NCBI GenBank assembly: GCA_036877525.1
Contig: JAZGTH010000005.1
Span: 620,001-684,000, forward strand
DNA from: Chromobotia macracanthus
Lineage: Eukaryota > Chordata > Actinopteri > Cypriniformes > Botiidae
Direction of reading: 5' to 3'
DNA length: 64,000 bases
The notes beneath the pieces are model-generated. The model had not been told where the DNA came from, did not search any database, and saw only the letters and a list, made by a program, of their open reading frames with translations. The position numbers were made by a program, and so were the translations under genes. Numbering within the stretch: the stretch's first letter is position 1; the number at the start of each line of letters is the position of its first letter. Positions 58,310 to 64,000 of the stretch are shown piece after piece.

Positions 58310-59999
58310 AATATGTAGAGTGAAGAGTGAATGAAGAGAAAATGAAAGCTGTCTTATATTTGAGCTTCCTCTGCTCTTTGTCTAGATTCTCTCAAGCCAC
58401 TTTAAACACTGTTGACATTATTCTTATATATGCTGAACATCTGCTGGCTACTTCTCATTCATATAAAGAAAAGGAAAAAATTGTAATATATACAGAGACA
58501 AACAAAACAAATCTATAAACAAATGTCAAGTATTTAAGAATAAACCAGAGCATAAATTAGATCAAAAGATTTTTACAATCATGAGGAAAAATCCAGTTAT
58601 GGAGTCCACACTTTTATTGCAGCATGCTTTTTGTGTCTTCTCTCTATACTGTAGATAAGGTCTTGTATAATGAGATGTATTCTGAAGCTTTTATCATATG
58701 AGCTTTCAAGTGTAAAACCTTCAAAGTAAAAACATTGAGAAGCCTGGAGAACAGCAGTTTGGATCTTACTGAGGGTTCCCATCATTACCAATAAAAGTGT
58801 GACAGCCTTCTTCCTCTTGAACTTACATTACACATCAACCTTTCATTAATGTTGTATTGCCAGGCTACCGCTATCATTTTCCTCCTTTTTTAAACTGCTT
58901 TACAGCATTGTCTTTCATATCTAAAGATGTTCAGTTTGAGGCAATGGTGATCAATGTCAAAAAAATCTTCAGAGGAGTTTTAAACCTACTAGAAACTTTC
59001 CTGGTACATTTTTGAGGTAAATGTGGCAAGGGCTGGAAGTTAAGAAAAAAGGCTTTTGTCAGGTGATGTGGGGAAGAGTACTTTCATGACAGGTAGGAGT
59101 TTCCTCCACTTTGAGAAATGTTCAGCTCAAATGGCATATCAAAGGGTTTATCCTGAGCAGCTGTTGACTAATAGAAGAGCCTGGATCTGTGAAGACACAC
59201 ATAATAAGTACTTTAATCCCTAATTCTTTTCCAAAATTTTCAAAGAATCTCGCAGAGGACATGTTTGGTTCAGCTTGACGGCTGCATGTAAGACACAGAG
59301 CATTGCTGGATGACAGTGTTTTTTTCCTGGAGTTGCACTTCAATGTCATATCTGTCAAAAGTGCAGAAAAACTGAGTGAAGTTTATGCTTACAAATAATC
59401 ACAGGCTAATAGCAGAGCAAGTGGCATCACCAGTTCCGTCAAGTAAACTTTATTCAAGTTGTGTAGTGGTTAGTAGTTACATTTTACAGTACATTAAAAT
59501 TAAAAAAACATTCAAATGTAATGAAGCTTTGGTCAGGTCATCATTAGGTCACATATATCTGCTGATCACCCCTTGTTTTTTCATGAGAAAACTAGGTGTG
59601 TTTCCTAACATGCACTGCCTGTTAACCATTTGTGCACTTAGGTTTACTGGCATCAGCTCGTAACATGAACTGAAGATCAACTCAAGATTTTACATGTATC
59701 ATTACGCCAGACAAAAATCTGTTAAAAGAATGTTATGTGGGAATGAGCATATAGAACTGTCGGGTCTGGCCGATAATGACTTTTTCATGTTTTTTGTATT
59801 AATTTATTAAGTTCCAAAACAAATATCTACAAAGCCAGATATGTAGACTGTTAATTCTGAATTTAACTTTAAATAAATAAACTTGGCTGATCAAAGGTTT
59901 GAAATTCTATGTCCTGCTCTGTGACATTTTTGTTGCCATCAGTGAGTGTTTTGAACTTATAAAGAGCATTTTTAATTGTATTAATTCAATTTTCAATTA
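58310..59999. other. Unassigned spacer
   Basis: AT-rich with short frames on both strands (for example 58791-58597 and 59358-59122 minus). None has a motif I can name. Confidence 0.3.
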
Positions 60000-60065
60000 A
60001 ATTCAATTTTATTTATATAGCGCTTTTTAGAATGTTACATTGCTTCAAAGCAGCTTTACATATAA
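60000..60065 (+). repeat. Fragment of abundant fish repeat (TATAGCGCTTTT type)
   Basis: TTTATTTATATAGCGCTTTT followed by CAAAGCAGCTTTACAT, a phrase I recall as the end of a frequent teleost repeat. Only about 65 bp remain. Confidence 0.5.
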
Positions 60066-60399
60066 TGACAAATTAATCATAGAACAAATGTCAGACATTA
60101 TAGTATTATAATAATTGTTTTCATAACCTCAAATTAAATGAGAGACAACATGGAATTTTGGCACCTTTAAATTCCATTTCATCACACTGCAGGACCAATG
60201 TAACAATTTAGCCACTGTCTCTGGTCTAATTGGACATTGTTGATTTTCACTTGAGGTTATGTTATGTATTTATATATTCTTGTTTCATGCTATATATAAA
60301 TGCAGAACTAAGCGTTAATGTTGATTGTGTCTTTACTGAAAGCTCTTTTAGTGTCATTAAAACAGAATTTAAAGATATTTTCTTAGGGCAAAATGTTAC

Positions 60400-60462
60400 A
60401 TGTTCTCTATCTTTGCAAGTCACTTTGCATAAAAGCGTCTGCTAAATGAATAAATATAAAAA
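60400..60462 (+). mobile_element. L2/SINE 3' tail fragment
   Basis: CACTTT-GCATA-AAAGCG (60421-60437) followed by TCTGCTAAATGAATAAATAT: an L2-type stem-loop tail with a changed loop. No SINE head or L2 coding precedes it. Confidence 0.6.
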
Positions 60463-61590
60463 AAGGAAATCTTTTGTCCAGCTGGTGAATGCAGCAGCGA
60501 AGTCAGTACAAACAGATCCAGTATATAGGGACACCTGCATCATGTCCCTATTCCCAAGAATAAATTGGATGTGGTGCTAATAAAGCTCTTTTCTCTTCTG
60601 TAATAAATGTTACACTGGGCATGAATATTTCAACACACATGCAGCTTTGATGGTTTACCCTGTATTATCCCCTGTAACTGTGTCACCTCCTCTCTGCCTT
60701 TCAAACATGTCTTTGAAATGATGAAGACACACTTTAAAAGGGACACTGCTCTGGTTTAACATCTAAAATACTTAAATATATTGTATGCTGTGCCTCTGTG
60801 TTAATGTTTTAAAAAAACGCAAAAGATCCATGCACATGAAGGTAGATTTTAATTGTGTTCTCAGGGCAGGGGTACTTTTCATAAATGTCTGGTCTTTTGT
60901 TTCATGTTGTTTCATTTCTTGCCAAAACAAAGGTTTTGTATTTGTATAAAATGTAACTGTTACCCCAAATATAATAATAATATAATAAGAATAATATAAT
61001 AATGTCTGTAAATTTAACTGGTACTAATAAATTCCAGAGAATACACTGATATAATGTACTGCCTGCATGGGCTGAAGTTTAAATCAAATCAAATCTAATC
61101 TAATTTTATTTATAAACCACCAATGTGTACCAATGTGATGTATAATTTCAAGAAGATAAAATAAAATATCAAGAGAGGACAGAAAGTATAAAAACTGAAA
61201 AGCTGGTTTTCATCAGTGTCTGAAAAAAGCATTAATGTAGATATTAGAATATTATCCCCCCATTTTCATTCTTTTATTACTATTTTATTGTGTTACATTT
61301 GCTGAAAAGCCTACAGTAAAATAAACTTACATTAAATAGCGGGTCCCTGTTGTGACAACTTACCCCATATACTGTGTTTTGTTATACAGAGCGTGCGTTC
61401 AATTACAATGACTTTCTCTGTGCATAGAACATGGAAACGTTCAATAGTTCAATACTGTTTTCATAGCCATACAATTTAGACTTTAAAACTAAATCTGAAA
61501 AATATTTACTAGAGTAAAAGTTAGCCCCTATGTCTGTTATTCTTATGCCATACCGTAGAGAAATTGAAAATACCTTGATGGATCACATTT
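60463..61590. other. Unassigned spacer
   Basis: AT-rich, including TAATAA-rich simple sequence at 60970-61005 and an AATCAAATCAAATC run near 61081. No gene supported. Confidence 0.3.
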
Positions 61591-61689
61591 TCATCACAGT
61601 GTTCGTGCTGCTGTGTATTGTAATAAAGCAGTGAGTACAGTGAGTACAATCATTTGAAGTGTTTTCATATACTGCAGGTGTGACTTCTG

Positions 61690-61891
61690 ACAGCAGCGCT
61701 GTGACGTCGAGAGCGCGCGCGGGCGTGTGAGCTGGAGCAGCGGGTCACTCTCAGCTGAAGTGTGGAGTGAGAGGGTGTGTGTTTGCGTCGGAGCGGCTGA
61801 TCTTGTGGACTGAGAGGGTTTGTAAGTCTCTGCAACACCGACAACCAAGATTTCACGCAACCATTTGTGTGTCTTTGAAGGCGCACGACAG
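61690..61891 (+). promoter_or_regulatory. Candidate host-gene promoter and untranslated first exon
   Basis: A CpG-rich island (GAGAGCGCGCGCGGGCGTG) after about 13 kb of AT-rich DNA. A CRE-like TGACGTCG lies at 61702-61709. A 5' UTR-like, purine-rich stretch without a start codon then leads to ACGACAG followed by GTAAGC, a near-perfect splice donor cut after 61891, in CpG-rich DNA that continues to about 61960. I infer transcription to the right into DNA mostly beyond this window. Gene identity cannot be told: no coding sequence is visible. A 111-codon minus-strand frame over the island is explained by GC content. Confidence 0.55.
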
Positions 61892-61899
61892 GTAAGCGC

Positions 61900-62760
61900 C
61901 AACGTCGGCTCGTTTCTGCACCCCATCACTTTATTCTGCGTGTTCAGGGAAACGGATCTGCTGCACGGGATGAGCAGATGGTCAATGCAGTATTATAGTG
62001 GCTTTAAATGTAAACAGCATCATAGACCATTGCGCTTATTTGCTTAAGCTTGTAAATTAAAACCCCAAAGCGCTGCTTATTTCCATGCGGTGGTGTGACA
62101 CATTTGTAATAAGAACCTTGACCACAGTTTATACTTGACACTTGGTTTGTAAAAACAGTTTATGTCTCAACATTTCGTAAAGCACTTTTGGTGTGATTCG
62201 TGTTTTCTGTTAGTGAGGCAGATCACCGGTTCAGCCTCACCGCTCCTCATCCTGCCTGTGCTTGATTTCAGCTGCAGACGTTTAGTTAACTATCGCTTTC
62301 GGCTCATATAGAGATATACCGGAGGCGACAGGCAAAGATGTAAATGAATACATATTTATAGATTATACTTATCATATCACAACAGTATGACCATTACCAT
62401 ATTGTTAAACTATTTATTGCAGAAACCAAATAAATAATTGATTAATTTACATCTTTGTTACTGAACACATAACCTACGTATTTTTTCAATGTAGTGTTTG
62501 TAAGTGCTAAACATAAGAACATTTTTAATAATGTTATAACTAACCTAATAACAAAGTTCATGATGTTTCATTAACTTTCATTATTTTTGCATTTAGAACA
62601 TTATTTTATTATTGCTTCTGGCTTGTGAAACATTTTTAGAATAACTAGAGCAAAGTTGGTCATTGTTTGGGTCTGGCTGTTGTTAAGTGATATTTAGCTT
62701 TTAAGTGATAAGTGATATTTACAACGGTGATTTTTCACTGGTTTTGCTTCAGGGTAGATT
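61900..62760. other. Putative first intron
   Basis: Follows the donor at 61892. No coding; CpG content falls after about 62340. Confidence 0.3.
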
Positions 62761-62766
62761 TACATT

Positions 62767-63007
62767 GGACATTAAAAAAAAAAAACCTTCCTGCCTTAAA
62801 GTTTTAGGTTTAATTAATTTGGTTGCACAAGACATTTTAACTTACTTTTTGTAATCCTGACTGGTCTTGAGTTACTGTAACTTTAAAGAAGTGTTTAAAA
62901 AATAACCTTAGGTACACCAGTCAGAATTTAAAGTTTTATGTTGAAATAACTTACAGCCAAGTTGATTAAACTTAAAAATTTAAGGCAGAAAAGTTTTTTT
63001 ACAGTGT
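62767..63007 (-). mobile_element. MITE family 2, reverse copy
   Basis: Right end TTTTTTTACAGTGTG and left end CATTAAAAAAAAAAAACCTT form an imperfect TIR. The interior (TCCTGACTGGTCTTGAGTTA) is the complement of the 43.4 kb copy. Lies in the putative first intron. Confidence 0.6.
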
Positions 63008-63906
63008 GGCAAACAATACTAACAAAATCGCAATATTATTAACACAGACTCAAAATGAAAGGTGACAATTTTGTAAATGTGATTTGTAAATGTAAATCTG
63101 TATTTAATGTAATCTCTGTTGTTAGTTTTTTTTTTTTGTGTGGTTTTGTTCGGGATATTTGAGGATGTGGCCATGTTACGTACCTGTTCATAGCCTTTGA
63201 TGTCAGTAACAAAACATGAGAACCACTTTATTCTGTACATTTTGCTATTGCAAAAATAACATGGTATGCTGCATTTAGCATTGTGTCCATGACCCTGTCA
63301 GAACCAACCTGCAGCATATTGTTGGGTCGCAACTCAACACCTCAGAGCAACTGTTTCAGAGAATCTACTCTGGGTGGATGGGTGATGCTTTATACATTCA
63401 TATAAGAATTTATATATTTATATTTCTGACATTTGTGTCAATTTGTTCAAAGGCAGTAATAACATTTTATCAAGGGAAAAGATGTGATCTAGTGTAGGTG
63501 AGTAATCACATGGCAGACAGCAGAATTTTTCTGCCATGACTCACATCAGTCTCAGTCATCATGTTTGATCGTGATGAAATTCCTGCAGCATGCAGTCAAA
63601 CAGAGAACTGCTCTGGTGGGGTTCCACATGTAATATACAATACTAACATTATTTGTAGTTAGCAGAATGCTATTCACAGTTTTATATCTGAATGTGTTTG
63701 GTTTGAAATTACGCCTGGTGTTGTTTTGTGACTTGTTATATGACTTTTAATGGTTAATGTCATGTATGTAATTTAAATAACAGAAGAGCGCTCTTGATAT
63801 ATTTAGCTAGTTAAGTGGATTTTCTCAATGGCAAGTTGTGAAGTTTGCTGTAGTTTAATTTTAATGCTAATTTGTAACGTGTCATTGAACATTTCTCTCA
63901 TTGCAG

Positions 63907-64000
63907 TGTGTCTGTGATCGACTACAACACTGGAAATACTAAACCTACTTTTGGATTAAAAGTATTTAAATATTTTTGTTTTTGGTAATATGCATTGATT
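63907..64000 (+). other. Candidate exon start at window edge
   Basis: A good acceptor (CATTTCTCTCATTGCAG, AG at 63905-63906) begins a short stretch, TGTGTCTGTGATCGACTACA. It could be exon 2 of the gene starting at 61.7 kb, but no start codon or donor is convincing before the window ends. Confidence 0.2.

Noticed and set aside
61594..61929. 111-codon minus-strand frame across the CpG island
   Set aside because: Arg/Thr/Ser-rich composition follows from the GC-rich promoter sequence, and the plus-strand splice donor argues for the opposite transcription direction.

Overview
This window looks like intergenic and intronic DNA from a teleost fish. It is AT-rich, has no long intact reading frame, and is full of decayed fish-type transposable elements: L2 and L1/Tx1 LINEs, tRNA-derived SINEs with L2-type 3' tails, Tc1 transposons, Gypsy and DIRS retroelements, and MITEs. 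Several families resemble repeats I associate with carp-like fishes (cyprinids), but the exact lineage is an inference. I see no bacterial genes, CRISPR arrays or genuine tRNA/rRNA genes.

Layout. 0.45-2.93 kb: reverse-strand L1/Tx1-like LINE. 2.94-6.7 kb: a broken multi-exon gene with C2H2-like fingers and a Cys-cluster/transposase region like KDZ-associated or HMGXB3-like fish proteins; its introns are still recognisable and one holds a SINE. 7.0-8.2 kb: Tc1 with nearly complete DD34E transposase. 8.9-9.6 kb: reverse DIRS gag relic. 10-16.5 kb: MITE, LTR-like DNA, a 30-bp minisatellite, a solo Gypsy LTR and a long TC/AC microsatellite. 16.9-22.4 kb: a Gypsy gag relic and three L2 pieces, one nested inside another in the opposite orientation. 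25-29.2 kb: a Gypsy relic with order LTR-gag-protease-RT/RNaseH-integrase, followed by a solo LTR of the same family on the other strand with a 5-bp target duplication. 32.3 kb: a perfect 47-bp inverted repeat. 32.8-34.0 kb: a non-autonomous DNA transposon with 26-bp TIRs, an internal minisatellite and a nested solo LTR. 38-46.9 kb: L2, Tc1, SINE, MITE and DIRS fragments. 47-56.9 kb: mostly unique DNA with candidate conserved noncoding segments. 57-58.3 kb: a Tc1 copy that has lost its catalytic centre. 61.6-61.9 kb: a CpG-rich segment with a CRE-like site and a consensus splice donor, the best candidate for a host-gene promoter and first exon, reading rightwards out of the window.

No set of genes here forms a pathway. 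The main interest is the order of nested insertions, the KDZ-like relic, and a series of perfect short-spacer fold-back repeats. All family assignments were made by eye from motifs; no database search was run.
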